A stretch of 64,000 nt of DNA from Streptomyces sp. NBC_00425 (lineage in GTDB: Bacteria; Actinomycetota; Actinomycetes; Streptomycetales; Streptomycetaceae). This document shows positions 24,695 through 33,048 of the stretch, piece after piece. The position numbers and the translations under genes were made by a program. The DNA lies in NCBI RefSeq assembly GCF_036030735.1, contig NZ_CP107928.1:4960001-5024000 (forward strand), given 5' to 3'. The notes beneath the pieces were generated by a model. That model was given only the letters and a program-made list of their open reading frames with translations. It searched no databases and was not told where the DNA came from. Each line of letters begins with the position of its first letter. Within the stretch, counting starts at the first letter, position 1.

Positions 24695-26203
24695 ATGTCG
24701 CCCATGCCCAGTGCAGAATCGACGCCGGCCCGCGTGAATGAGCCCGATCCGGTAAAGCCGACCAGCGACGACCCGGTGGCCGCGGCCGGCAGTGAGCTGA
24801 TCGGCGGCCCCCTCGGCCGACGAGCCCTGCTGGGGACGTCCTGGTGGACGCCCGTGCGGATCATCGCGCTCGTGGCGATCGGGATGTTCGCCCTAGGACT
24901 GATCCAGAAGGCGCCCTGCTACAACGGCGGCTGGTTCTTCGGCGCCAGCTCCCAGTACACGCACGCCTGCTACTCGGACATCCCGCACCTCTACCAGGGG
25001 CGCGGATTCGCCGACGGACTCGTGCCGTACTTCGACAAGCTCCCCGGCGACATGGACTACCTCGAGTACCCGGTGCTGACCGGTGTGTTCATGGAGGTGG
25101 CCGGCTGGCTGACGCCGGGCAGCGGCAGCATCCAGCACCAGGAGCAGTGGTACTGGATGGTCAACGCCGGGATGCTGATGGCGTGCGCCGCCGTCATCGC
25201 CGTGTGTGTGACCCGGACGCACGCGCGGCGGCCGTGGGACGGCCTGCTGGTCGCTCTGGCGCCCGCCGTCGCGCTGACCGCGACCATCAACTGGGACCTG
25301 CTGGCGGTCGCCCTGACGGCCCTGGCCATGCTCATGTGGTCCCGGGGGCGGGCGCTGGCGTTCGGCCTCCTGCTGGGGCTCGCCACAGCCGCCAAGCTCT
25401 ACCCGGTCTTCCTGCTCGGTCCGCTGTTCGTCCTGTGCTGGCGTGCCGGGAAGTGGCGGGACTTCGGCAAGGCGCTGGGAGGCGCCGCCGTGGCCTGGCT
25501 CGTGGTGAACCTGCCGGTCATGCTCTTCGCCTTCGAGGGATGGTCCAAGTTCTACCGGTTCAGCCAGGAGAGGGGCGTCGACTTCGGCTCCTTCTGGCTG
25601 ATCCTGGCCCAGAACTCCAGCGACCCGCTCACCACCGACAGCGTCAACACGCTCGCCACGCTCCTGGTCGTGCTGTGCGCCGTGGGCATCGCGGCGCTCA
25701 CGCTGACCGCGCCGCGCCGGCCCCGCTTCGCTCAGCTGGCCTTCCTGATCGTCGCGGCCTTCATCCTGACCAACAAGGTCTACTCACCGCAGTACGTCCT
25801 GTGGTTGGTGCCGCTGGCGGTGCTCGCCCGGCCGAAGTGGCGGGACTTCCTGATCTGGCAGGCGTGCGAGGTCGTGTACTTCCTGGGCATCTGGATGTAC
25901 CTCGCGTACACGACCAGCGGCGACGCCCACAAAGGCCTGCCGACCGACGGCTATCACTGGGCCATCGGCGTCCACCTGTTGGGGACGCTCTATCTGTGCG
26001 GCGTGGTGGTGCGCGACATCCTGATGCCGGAACGGGACGTCGTGCGTCTGGGCGGCGACGACGATCCCTCGGGCGGGGTGCTCGACGGAGCGGAGGACGT
26101 CTTCGTCCTGGGCTCGGCGGCCCATCCGCCCCGGCACGCTTCCCACTTCGACGGCCCCCAGGTGGACTGGGGCAAGCAGGAGGTCATCGACAGTTCGCCG
26201 TGA
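24695..26203 (+). CDS. GT87-type mannosyltransferase, multi-pass membrane protein
   Basis: About 502 residues with roughly ten hydrophobic helices, resembling DUF2029/GT87 polyprenyl-phosphate-mannose-dependent glycosyltransferases. Such enzymes add mannose to lipid or protein acceptors on the outer membrane face. Acidic residues after the first helix (CYSDIPHLYQGRGF; PGDMDYLEYPVLTG) are placed like the catalytic loop of GT-C enzymes. The C-terminus after the last helix is a cytoplasmic tail (MPERDVVRLGGDDD). The start is ATG 24695 or 24704; the ribosome-binding site is weak. It converges with the Alr-like gene at a shared terminator. Confidence 0.82.
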   Translation: MSPMPSAESTPARVNEPDPVKPTSDDPVAAAGSELIGGPLGRRALLGTSWWTPVRIIALVAIGMFALGLIQKAPCYNGGWFFGASSQYTHACYSDIPHLYQGRGFADGLVPYFDKLPGDMDYLEYPVLTGVFMEVAGWLTPGSGSIQHQEQWYWMVNAGMLMACAAVIAVCVTRTHARRPWDGLLVALAPAVALTATINWDLLAVALTALAMLMWSRGRALAFGLLLGLATAAKLYPVFLLGPLFVLCWRAGKWRDFGKALGGAAVAWLVVNLPVMLFAFEGWSKFYRFSQERGVDFGSFWLILAQNSSDPLTTDSVNTLATLLVVLCAVGIAALTLTAPRRPRFAQLAFLIVAAFILTNKVYSPQYVLWLVPLAVLARPKWRDFLIWQACEVVYFLGIWMYLAYTTSGDAHKGLPTDGYHWAIGVHLLGTLYLCGVVVRDILMPERDVVRLGGDDDPSGGVLDGAEDVFVLGSAAHPPRHASHFDGPQVDWGKQEVIDSSP

Positions 26204-26228
26204 GCGAACATCGCGCCGGGTGGACGTG

Positions 26229-26267
26229 ACAGAGGCCGTACGCGGTGGTTCCGCGTACGGCCTCTGT
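26229..26267. terminator. Bidirectional terminator
   Basis: A perfect 17-bp stem (26229-26245 with 26251-26267) and a 5-base loop between the convergent GT87 and Alr-like genes. Confidence 0.85.
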
Positions 26268-26283
26268 GCTGTCCGTAGGCCGC

Positions 26284-27315
26284 TCAGCGGTCCACGAGCC
26301 GGTCGAACTGGGTGGTGGTGTGCCGCAGATGGGCCACCAGCTCGTCGCCGACGTGCGGCTCCGGCGCGTCCGACGGCACGAACAGGATGGACACCTGCAT
26401 GTGCGGCGGCTCGGCGAACCAGCGCTGCTTGCCGCCCCAGACGAACGGCGAGAGGTTCCGGTTCACGGTGGCGAGACCGGCGCGTGCGACGCCCTTGGCG
26501 CGCGGCATGACGCCGTGCAGGGCCTTGGGGGCCTCCAGGCCCACCCCGTGCGACGTACCGCCCGCCACGACCACCAGGAAGCCGTCGGAGGCGGCCTTCT
26601 GCTGCCGGTAGCCGAAGCGGTCCCCCTTGGCGACCTTGGTGACGTCCAGGACCGCGCCGCGGTACTCGGTGGCGTCGTGGTCCCCGAGCCACAGCCGCGT
26701 GCCGATCCGGGCGCGGAAGCGGGTCTGCGGGAACTGCTGCTGCAGCCGGGCGAGTTCGTCCGCCTTGAGGTGGCTGACGAACATCGTGTGCAGCGGCAGA
26801 CGGGCCGCCCGCAGCCGGTCCATCCAGCCGATGACCTCCTCGACGGCGTCGGAGCCGTCGGTGCGGTCCAGCGGCAGGTGGATGGCGAAGCCCTCCAGCC
26901 GGACGTTCTCGATGGCCGAGTGCAGCTGCGGCAGGTCCTGCTCGCTGATGCCGTGGCGCTTCATCGACGACATCACCTCGATGACCACACGGGCCCCCAC
27001 GAGGCCGTACACGCCGTCGACCGACGAGACCGAGCGCACGACCCGGTCGGGCAGCGGGACGGGCTCCTCACCGCGCCGGTAGGGCGTCAGCACCAGGAGG
27101 TCGCCGCCGAAGAAGTCCTTGATGCGCGCGGCCTCGTACGTCGTGCCGACGGCGAGGACGTCCGAACCCAGCCGGGTGGCCTCCTCCGCCAGCCGGTCGT
27201 GCCCGAAGCCGTAGCCGTTGCCCTTGCAGACCGGTACGAGCCCCGGGAACTGCTCCTGCACGTGCTTGTGGTGCGCCCGCCAGCGCGCGGTGTCGACGTA
27301 GAGCGTGAGCGCCAT
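26284..27315 (-). CDS. Alanine-racemase-like PLP protein
   Basis: A 343-residue fold-type III PLP protein. The N-terminal barrel motif PVCKGNGYGFG carries the expected PLP lysine, and MFVSHL, RIGTRLWLGD and the later GGTSHGVGLEAP resemble the family. The C-terminal half departs from ordinary alanine racemases: I see no GYxDG tyrosine segment and no GRVCMD motif. It is also shorter than usual. It sits 99 bases downstream of femX on the same strand, so it may supply or edit an amino acid for the peptidoglycan stem or bridge. A true biosynthetic Alr is expected elsewhere in a streptomycete genome. Start ATG 27315 with AAAGGTCCCAGG upstream. Confidence 0.8.
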   Translation of the reverse strand: MALTLYVDTARWRAHHKHVQEQFPGLVPVCKGNGYGFGHDRLAEEATRLGSDVLAVGTTYEAARIKDFFGGDLLVLTPYRRGEEPVPLPDRVVRSVSSVDGVYGLVGARVVIEVMSSMKRHGISEQDLPQLHSAIENVRLEGFAIHLPLDRTDGSDAVEEVIGWMDRLRAARLPLHTMFVSHLKADELARLQQQFPQTRFRARIGTRLWLGDHDATEYRGAVLDVTKVAKGDRFGYRQQKAASDGFLVVVAGGTSHGVGLEAPKALHGVMPRAKGVARAGLATVNRNLSPFVWGGKQRWFAEPPHMQVSILFVPSDAPEPHVGDELVAHLRHTTTQFDRLVDR

Positions 27316-27414
27316 GGCCGGACCTGGGACCTTTCTCGTGGCTGCGGTTGTGGGGGAAGTGCGTCAGAGGTGTCAGAGGTGTCGAAGACATGCAAGCACT
27401 GAACGTGACTGACG

Positions 27415-28536
27415 TCAGCGGCGCGACATGTAGATGTCGAGTGCCTTGTGGAGCAGCTTGTTCAGCGGGAAGTCCCACTCGCCGAGGTACTCGGCCGCCT
27501 GGCCGCCGGTGCCGACCTTGAACTGGATCAGGCCGAAGAGGTGGTCGGTCTCGTCCAGCGAGTCGGAGATGCCGCGCAGGTCGTAGACGGTGGCGCCGAG
27601 CGCGTAGGCGTCGCGCAGCATGCGCCACTGCATGGCGTTCGACGGACGGAACTCACGGCCGATGTTGTCGGAGGCGCCGTAGGAGTACCAGACGTGTCCG
27701 CCGACGATCAGCATCGTGGCCGCCGAGAGGTTCACGCCGTTGTGGCGGGCGAAGTACAGCCGCATCCGGTTGGGGTCCTCGGAGTTGAGGGCCGTCCACA
27801 TGCGCTGGAAGTACGACAGCGGGCGCGGCCGGAAGTGGTCGCGCACGGCCGTGATCTCGTACAGCCGCTGCCATTCCTCGAGGTCGTGGTAACCGCCCTG
27901 GACGACCTCGACGCCGGCCTTCTCGGCCTTCTTGATGTTGCGGCGCCACAGCTGGTTGAAGTTCTTGTGGACCTCTTCGAGGGAACGGTTCGCCAGCGGC
28001 ACCTGGTAGACGTAGCGCGGCTGGACGTCGCCGAAACCGGCTCCGCCGTCCTCGCCCTGCTGCCAGCCCATGCGGCGCAGCTTGTCGGCCACCTCGAAGG
28101 CCCGCGGCTCGATGAAGTCGGCTTCGATGTCGCGCAGCCGCTTCACGTCCGGGCTCTGGATGCCGGCCTTGATGGAGGTGGCCTCCCAGCGGCGGATGAT
28201 CACCGGCGGACCCATCTTCACCGAGAACGCGCCCTGCTGCTTGAGGTGCGCCAGCATCGGTTCCAGCCACTCGGTGAGATTCGGCGCGTACCAGTTGATG
28301 ACCGGGCCCTCGGGCAGATAGGCCAGGTAGCGCTTGATCTTGGGCAGCTGGCGGTAGAGGACGAGACCCGCGCCGACCAGTTCCCCGGTCCGCTCGTCGA
28401 ACCAGCCGAGGCTCTCCGAGCGCCACTCGGCCTTGACGTCGGCCCAGGCCGGAACCTGCATGTGGCTCGCCGACGGCAGGCTCTGGATGTATGCCAGATG
28501 CTGCTCGCGGCTGATCGTCCTCAGGGTCAGGCTCAT
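27415..28536 (-). CDS. femX: FemX-type peptidoglycan bridge aminoacyltransferase
   Basis: A 373-residue FemABX-family enzyme (two GNAT-like domains) that uses aminoacyl-tRNA to add the first bridge amino acid, glycine in LL-diaminopimelate-containing Streptomyces, to the lipid II stem peptide. Segments QVPAWADVKAEWRSE, SVKMGPPVI and LWRRNIKKAEKAGVEV are characteristic. There is no coiled-coil insertion of the staphylococcal FemA type. GAGGAGCGCC precedes ATG 28536. The downstream Alr-like gene on the same strand suggests a small wall-peptide operon. Confidence 0.9.
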   Translation of the reverse strand: MSLTLRTISREQHLAYIQSLPSASHMQVPAWADVKAEWRSESLGWFDERTGELVGAGLVLYRQLPKIKRYLAYLPEGPVINWYAPNLTEWLEPMLAHLKQQGAFSVKMGPPVIIRRWEATSIKAGIQSPDVKRLRDIEADFIEPRAFEVADKLRRMGWQQGEDGGAGFGDVQPRYVYQVPLANRSLEEVHKNFNQLWRRNIKKAEKAGVEVVQGGYHDLEEWQRLYEITAVRDHFRPRPLSYFQRMWTALNSEDPNRMRLYFARHNGVNLSAATMLIVGGHVWYSYGASDNIGREFRPSNAMQWRMLRDAYALGATVYDLRGISDSLDETDHLFGLIQFKVGTGGQAAEYLGEWDFPLNKLLHKALDIYMSRR

Positions 28537-28643
28537 TCGGGGCGCTCCTCGGGCTGGTGTGTCCCCATCCGTTCAGGGGCTCCGGCTCTCGCGCCGAAGC
28601 CTACTGCGCCTTTCGAGCGGCCTGACTGGGCGTAGGGAACCTG

Positions 28644-28670
28644 CGCCCCGGCCCGTGCGCGGCCGGGGCG
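28644..28670 (-). terminator. Terminator upstream of femX
   Basis: A perfect 10-bp stem (28644-28653 with 28661-28670) after the stop of the minus-strand small membrane protein gene. Confidence 0.65.
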
Positions 28671-28752
28671 TTCCGTGTGGGTTCGTGGGTGTTCCGGGTG
28701 TCCTACGGGACGCAGGGGACCCGGGGCGCCGCGACCGGCGGCGCCGGCCGGG

Positions 28753-29064
28753 TCACCAGAGTCCGCCGAAGAGGCCGCCGTGCGCCATGCCGATGAAGAA
28801 GCCGAAGCCCGCGGCGCCGAGACCCAGGATCAGACCGAAGCGTTCACGGGTGGTCTCTGAGACCCACTGCCCGTACGCGCCCGTCAGGATCCCGACCAGG
28901 CCGGTCCAGGAGCTGAGCAGATGCAGGCTGTGGAAGAACGACGTGATGAAGGCCGTCAGTCCGAGCACCAGCGTCACCGCGAGCAGCGCGTCCTGGAGCG
29001 GATGGGGTCTGCCGTCGGTGGCGAAGAGAGATCCGGCGGTATTGGGTCGCAATGCCTGTGCCAT
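28753..29064 (-). CDS. Small membrane protein, function unknown
   Basis: A 103-residue protein with three probable membrane helices (about 27-47, 53-70 and 80-100; the last is [21 protein letters not shown]) and a short polar N-terminus. GCAGGAGGT precedes ATG 29064; the open frame further upstream is arginine- and cysteine-rich and unlikely to be translated. It is divergent from the rpsF-ssb-rpsR-rplI operon. No family is recognised. Confidence 0.75.
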
Positions 29065-29351
29065 ACGGCACCTCCTGCGGAAGGCGGCGCATCGTAGCGC
29101 CATACACACCCGACGTGTACAGATTGACGGTCACCCACGCCGGATTTCAACCGGAAGCGTGTGTGCAGGTAGTCTGTACCCTCTGCACCGGTGTCTGCCC
29201 AGGCCATGCCAGGGAGTCCGCCCAGCTCAGATCGAGGATGTCGCCAGCCGACCCCCGATTGTCAGTGGCGGCCGATACCGTTGCGTACGCATCACAACCC
29301 TCCTGCCACGGATCGACCGTGGCCGCTGAGTCCAAAGGAGGTGGGTTCCAC

Positions 29352-29642
29352 ATGCGTCACTACGAGGTGATGGTCATCCTCGACCCCGATCTCGAGGAGC
29401 GCGCTGTCTCCCCGCTGATCGAGAACTTCCTCTCCGTCGTCCGTGAGGGCAACGGAAAGGTCGAGAAGGTCGACACCTGGGGCCGTCGTCGTCTCTCGTA
29501 CGAGATCAAGAAGAAGCCCGAGGGCATCTACTCGGTCATCGACCTGCAGGCCGAGCCTGCGGTCGTCAAGGAGCTCGACCGCCAGATGAACCTGAACGAG
29601 TCGGTCCTCCGGACCAAGGTCCTCCGCCCCGAGACCCACTGA
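29352..29642 (+). CDS. rpsF: 30S ribosomal protein S6
   Basis: A 96-residue ribosomal protein with the S6 signature [17 protein letters not shown] and central [21 protein letters not shown]. It binds S18 on the small-subunit platform; S18 is encoded two genes on. A strong AAAGGAGGTGG site lies just upstream. The frame is open further left but the ATG is unambiguous. The roughly 240-base leader (29110-29351) is long enough for an S6:S18-binding autoregulatory RNA, which I could not confirm by eye. It is the first gene of rpsF-ssb-rpsR-rplI, read away from oriC. Confidence 0.98.
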
Positions 29643-29718
29643 GCTCACGCTCAGCTGATCTCGGGATTCCGAGTAGCAGCACCAGCAGCCAGCAGCAAAC
29701 CCGCCGAGAGGTTCCCCC

Positions 29719-30330
29719 ATGGCAGGCGAGACCGTCATCACGGTCGTCGGCAATCTTGTCGACGACCCCGAGCTGCGCTTCACCCCCTCCGGTGCGGCGG
29801 TCGCGAAGTTCCGTGTCGCGTCCACTCCCCGCACCTTCGACCGTCAGACGAACGAGTGGAAGGACGGCGAGAGCCTGTTCCTGACCTGCTCGGTCTGGCG
29901 TCAGGCGGCGGAGAACGTCGCGGAGTCGCTCCAGCGAGGCATGCGCGTCATCGTGCAGGGCCGGCTGAAGCAGCGGTCCTACGAGGACCGTGAGGGCGTC
30001 AAGCGCACGGTCTACGAGCTGGACGTCGAGGAAGTCGGCGCCAGCCTGCGCAGTGCCACGGCCAAGGTCACCAAGGCTTCCGGCCGAAGTGGCCAGGGCG
30101 GCCAGGGTGGTTACGGCGGCGGCGGTGGCGGCCAGGGTGGCGGCGGCTGGGGTGGAAACTCCGGCGGCGGCCAGCAGGGCGGCGGCGGCGCTCCCGCCGA
30201 AGACCCCTGGGCGACCGGCGCTCCCGCCGGTGGCAACCAGGGCGGCGGTGGCGGCCAGGGTGGCGGCGGCTGGGGTGGAAACTCCGGCGGCGCCAGCGGC
30301 GGCGGCTACTCGGACGAACCCCCCTTCTAG
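29719..30330 (+). CDS. ssb: Single-stranded DNA-binding protein
   Basis: A 203-residue protein. An OB-fold (1-110, [20 protein letters not shown] and [20 protein letters not shown]) binds ssDNA as a tetramer; a long Gly/Gln/Trp-rich linker (about 118-195) leads to the conserved tip DEPPF that recruits replication and repair proteins. The linker contains a near-exact internal duplication at DNA level. It lies in the ribosomal operon between rpsF and rpsR, the standard bacterial order, coupling its supply to growth. ATG 29719 follows CGAGAGG. Confidence 0.97.
   Translation: MAGETVITVVGNLVDDPELRFTPSGAAVAKFRVASTPRTFDRQTNEWKDGESLFLTCSVWRQAAENVAESLQRGMRVIVQGRLKQRSYEDREGVKRTVYELDVEEVGASLRSATAKVTKASGRSGQGGQGGYGGGGGGQGGGGWGGNSGGGQQGGGGAPAEDPWATGAPAGGNQGGGGGQGGGGWGGNSGGASGGGYSDEPPF
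30118..30292 (+). repeat. 52-bp direct repeat in ssb
   Basis: Positions 30118-30169 and 30241-30292 are identical over 52 bp and encode the duplicated [17 protein letters not shown] segment of the SSB linker. Such perfect repeats can expand or contract by slippage or recombination. Confidence 0.8.
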
Positions 30331-30411
30331 GCCTTCGGGCCCGGTTGTCCGGGCCCGATCGGGTCGAAGGCGGGTCGTATCCCAACTTCTTGATCACACA
30401 GGAGAAACACC

Positions 30412-30648
30412 ATGGCGAAGCCGCCTGTGCGCAAGCCTAAGAAGAAGGTCTGCGCTTTTTGCAAGGACAAGGTCACGTACGTGGACTACAAGGACACGAA
30501 CATGCTGCGGAAGTTCATTTCCGACCGCGGCAAGATCCGTGCCCGTCGCGTGACCGGCAACTGCACGCAGCACCAGCGTGACGTCGCCACGGCCGTCAAG
30601 AACAGCCGTGAGATGGCGCTGCTGCCCTACACCGCCCAGGCGCGATAA
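30412..30648 (+). CDS. rpsR: 30S ribosomal protein S18
   Basis: A 78-residue S18. It carries cysteines in CAFCKDK and GNC plus a nearby His, the zinc-binding (C+) form; streptomycetes often carry a second, cysteine-free copy elsewhere for zinc starvation. GGAGAAACACC lies upstream of ATG 30412. It is placed between ssb and rplI. Confidence 0.98.
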   Translation: MAKPPVRKPKKKVCAFCKDKVTYVDYKDTNMLRKFISDRGKIRARRVTGNCTQHQRDVATAVKNSREMALLPYTAQAR

Positions 30649-30666
30649 GGGAAGGGTGACCGACAA

Positions 30667-31113
30667 ATGAAGATCATCCTCACTCACGAGGTCTCCGGCC
30701 TCGGCGCCGCGGGCGACGTCGTCGACGTCAAGGACGGCTACGCTCGCAACTACCTGATCCCGCGGAACTTCGCGATCCGTTGGACCAAGGGTGGCGAGAA
30801 GGACGTCGAGCAGATCCGTCGTGCTCGCAAGATCCACGAGATCCAGACCATCGAGCAGGCCAACTCTGTGAAGGCCCAGCTCGAGGGCGTCAGGGTTCGT
30901 CTGGCCGTCCGCTCCGGCGACGCCGGTCGTCTCTTCGGTTCCGTCACCCCGGCCGACGTCGCCTCGGCGATCAAGGCTTCCGGTGGCCCCGAGGTCGACA
31001 AGCGCCGCATCGAGCTCGGCTCGCCGATCAAGACCCTGGGCGCTCACGAGACGTTCGTGCGTCTGCACCCCGAGGTTGCCGCCAAGGTCAACATCGAGGT
31101 CGTCGCGGCCTGA
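30667..31113 (+). CDS. rplI: 50S ribosomal protein L9
   Basis: A 148-residue L9 with the rRNA-binding N-terminal domain ([19 protein letters not shown], then [13 protein letters not shown]), a connecting helix and a C-terminal domain. GGGAAGGG precedes the ATG, 18 bases after rpsR. It is the last gene of the operon; a terminator and two parS sites follow. Confidence 0.98.
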   Translation: MKIILTHEVSGLGAAGDVVDVKDGYARNYLIPRNFAIRWTKGGEKDVEQIRRARKIHEIQTIEQANSVKAQLEGVRVRLAVRSGDAGRLFGSVTPADVASAIKASGGPEVDKRRIELGSPIKTLGAHETFVRLHPEVAAKVNIEVVAA

Positions 31114-31157
31114 TCGCTGCGCTCGCCCGGCTCGCAAAGCTGGGGCTTGAGAGCTGG

Positions 31158-31190
31158 GAAGGGGCCGTACCCATCGGGTGCGGCCCCTTC
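31158..31190 (+). terminator. Terminator of the rpsF-rplI operon
   Basis: A 15-bp stem with one G-T pair (31158-31172 with 31176-31190) and a 3-base loop. Confidence 0.8.
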
Positions 31191-31199
31191 CGCTTGCCT

Positions 31200-31213
31200 G
31201 TTTCACGTGAAAC
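31200..31213. other. parS: parS site 10 (perfect)
   Basis: GTTTCACGTGAAAC downstream of the ribosomal operon. Confidence 0.96.
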
Positions 31214-31237
31214 CCGGCTGGGCGACTACAACCCTCG

Positions 31238-31251
31238 GTTTCACGTGAAAC
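31238..31251. other. parS: parS site 11 (perfect)
   Basis: GTTTCACGTGAAAC, 38 bp from site 10 and two bases before the stop of the minus-strand MATE gene. Confidence 0.96.
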
Positions 31252-31253
31252 GG

Positions 31254-32597
31254 TCAGCGGGTCGCACCGGTGATGACCCAGCGCCCTGAGCGGGCCCGCA
31301 GCCAGAGGGTGAGCATCCGCACGGCCATCATCAGCGTCATCGCTCCCCATACCGCGGTCAGACCACCGCCGAGGACCGGCACCAGCAGTGCCACGGGGGT
31401 GAAGACAGCCAGCGTGGCCACCATCGCCCAGGCCAGATAGGGGCCGTCTCCCGCACCCATCAGCACTCCGTCCAGTACGAACACGATCCCGCAGAGGGGC
31501 TGGGCGAGTGCCACCAGGAGCAGAGCGGGCAACGCGGCGTCCTTCACGGCCTGGTCGCCGGTGAACAGCGGAAGGAAGAGCGGCCGGGTGACGACGACCA
31601 GCAGGCCGAGTGCCACACCCACGGCGATGCCCCACTCGACCATGCGGCGGCAGACGTCCCGGGCGCCTTGGGGATCGTCGGCCCCCAGGTAGCGCCCGAT
31701 GATGGCCTGTCCGGCGATGGCGATGGCGTCGAGGGCGAAGGCGAGCAGGCTCCACAGGCCCAGAGCGATCTGATGGGCCGCGATGTCGTCGTCCCCGAGG
31801 CGGGCGGCCACGGCGGTGGCGATCATCAGAATCGCTCGCAGGGACAGCGTTCGGACGAGCAAGGGGGCTCCGGCCTGCGCCGACGCCCGGATTCCGGCGG
31901 CGTCGGGCCGCAGTGACGCACCATGACGGCGGGCTCCCCGGACCACCACGGCGAGGTAGACGACGGCCATGGCCCACTGGGCGATGACGGTGCCCCAGGC
32001 GGATCCGGCGATGCCGAGATCCGCACCGTAGACGAGAGCCACGTTCAGTGCGGCGTTGGCGACGAATCCACCGACGGCGACGTAGAGAGGTGTCCTCGTG
32101 TCCTGAAGTCCGCGCAGTACTCCTGTCGCCGCCAGGACGACGAGCATGGCCGGGATGCCGAGGGCCGAGACGCGCAGATAGGTCGTGGCGTACGGTGCGG
32201 CCGTGTCCGATGCGCCGAAGAGGCCTACGAGGGACGGGGCGCAGGGCAGGACGGTAATGATCACGGCGGTGCCCAGCACGAGTGCCAGCCAGATGCCGTC
32301 CATGCCCTGCCGGATGGCGGCCGGGAGGTCACCGGCGCCGACGCGGCGGGCAACGGCGGCGGTGGTGGCGTAGGCGAGGAAGACGAAGACGCTGACGGCG
32401 GTCGTGAGGAGGGCGGAGGCGATGCCGAGTCCGGCCAGTTGGGCGGTGCCGAGATGACCGACGATCGCGCTGTCGGCCAGGACGAAGAGCGGCTCGGCGA
32501 CGAGTGCGCCGAACGCCGGCACGGCCAGTGCGAGGATCTCGCGATCATGCCGTCGCCGGGGGGCCTTGGCGGGCGCGGGAGCCTGTGTCATGAGCAC
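31254..32597 (-). CDS. MATE-family efflux transporter (DinF-like)
   Basis: A 447-residue, 12-helix exporter coupled to Na+ or H+. MATE hallmarks include the LAVPAFGALVAEPLFVLADSAIVGHLG start and the second-half repeat around HQIALGLWSLLAFALDAIAIAGQAI. DinF-type members export toxic or oxidised metabolites; the substrate here is unknown. The gene runs toward oriC, unlike the flanking ribosomal and dnaB genes. Its start is close to the DnaA-box cluster that precedes dnaB. Confidence 0.9.
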   Translation of the reverse strand: MLMTQAPAPAKAPRRRHDREILALAVPAFGALVAEPLFVLADSAIVGHLGTAQLAGLGIASALLTTAVSVFVFLAYATTAAVARRVGAGDLPAAIRQGMDGIWLALVLGTAVIITVLPCAPSLVGLFGASDTAAPYATTYLRVSALGIPAMLVVLAATGVLRGLQDTRTPLYVAVGGFVANAALNVALVYGADLGIAGSAWGTVIAQWAMAVVYLAVVVRGARRHGASLRPDAAGIRASAQAGAPLLVRTLSLRAILMIATAVAARLGDDDIAAHQIALGLWSLLAFALDAIAIAGQAIIGRYLGADDPQGARDVCRRMVEWGIAVGVALGLLVVVTRPLFLPLFTGDQAVKDAALPALLLVALAQPLCGIVFVLDGVLMGAGDGPYLAWAMVATLAVFTPVALLVPVLGGGLTAVWGAMTLMMAVRMLTLWLRARSGRWVITGATR

Positions 32598-32605
32598 TAA
32601 TCTAA

Positions 32606-32868
32606 TCGTCCACAGGTAAGAGACGCAATTGTGTTGTGACCCTTACTCGGCGTTGCGTCCCACTCCTTCTCGCGCGTCGTTCGAAGGGATCTTGGTCCGA
32701 CCGGGCAACTTTTTCTTCTGCACAGCCGGTGGACGGGGAAGTCGCAGCTCAGGAGGGGTGGTCGAGAAAAATCGAGGGCTTGTTCACAGGCCTGTCCACC
32801 GGGTCGTGCACAGGTTTGGCGGAGTTCTCCACAGCATCGGGGCCGTCGTCCACATGGCCTGTGGATAA
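32606..32868. promoter_or_regulatory. Cluster of seven DnaA-box-like nonamers upstream of dnaB
   Basis: The 451-base spacer between the MATE gene and dnaB contains TCGTCCACA (32606), TTGTTCACA (32780), CTGTCCACC (32792), TCGTGCACA (32804), TTCTCCACA (32825), TCGTCCACA (32846) and, inverted, TTATCCACA (32860-32868). Starts from 32780 are spaced 12, 12, 21 and 21 bp. The last is the exact E. coli consensus; the others are within one to three changes of TTGTCCACA. It may serve DnaA titration, dnaB autoregulation or an auxiliary origin element. The remaining spacer (32870-33033) shows no gene. Confidence 0.55.
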
Positions 32869-33048
32869 CCAGATTGGCTGACGGTGCCCGCGGGCCTACC
32901 GTGGTCCGGCGCCCGCTCCGTCCGTCGGCCGGTGAAAGCTCACAAAACCGACGCATCACAAGCGGAGTTGGGCATCTCAATTGTCAGTGTCGTGCCGTAG
33001 AACAGATGCACGGCGAGGTCCGCTCGGCGGACGGGAGGAGGTGGCTCG

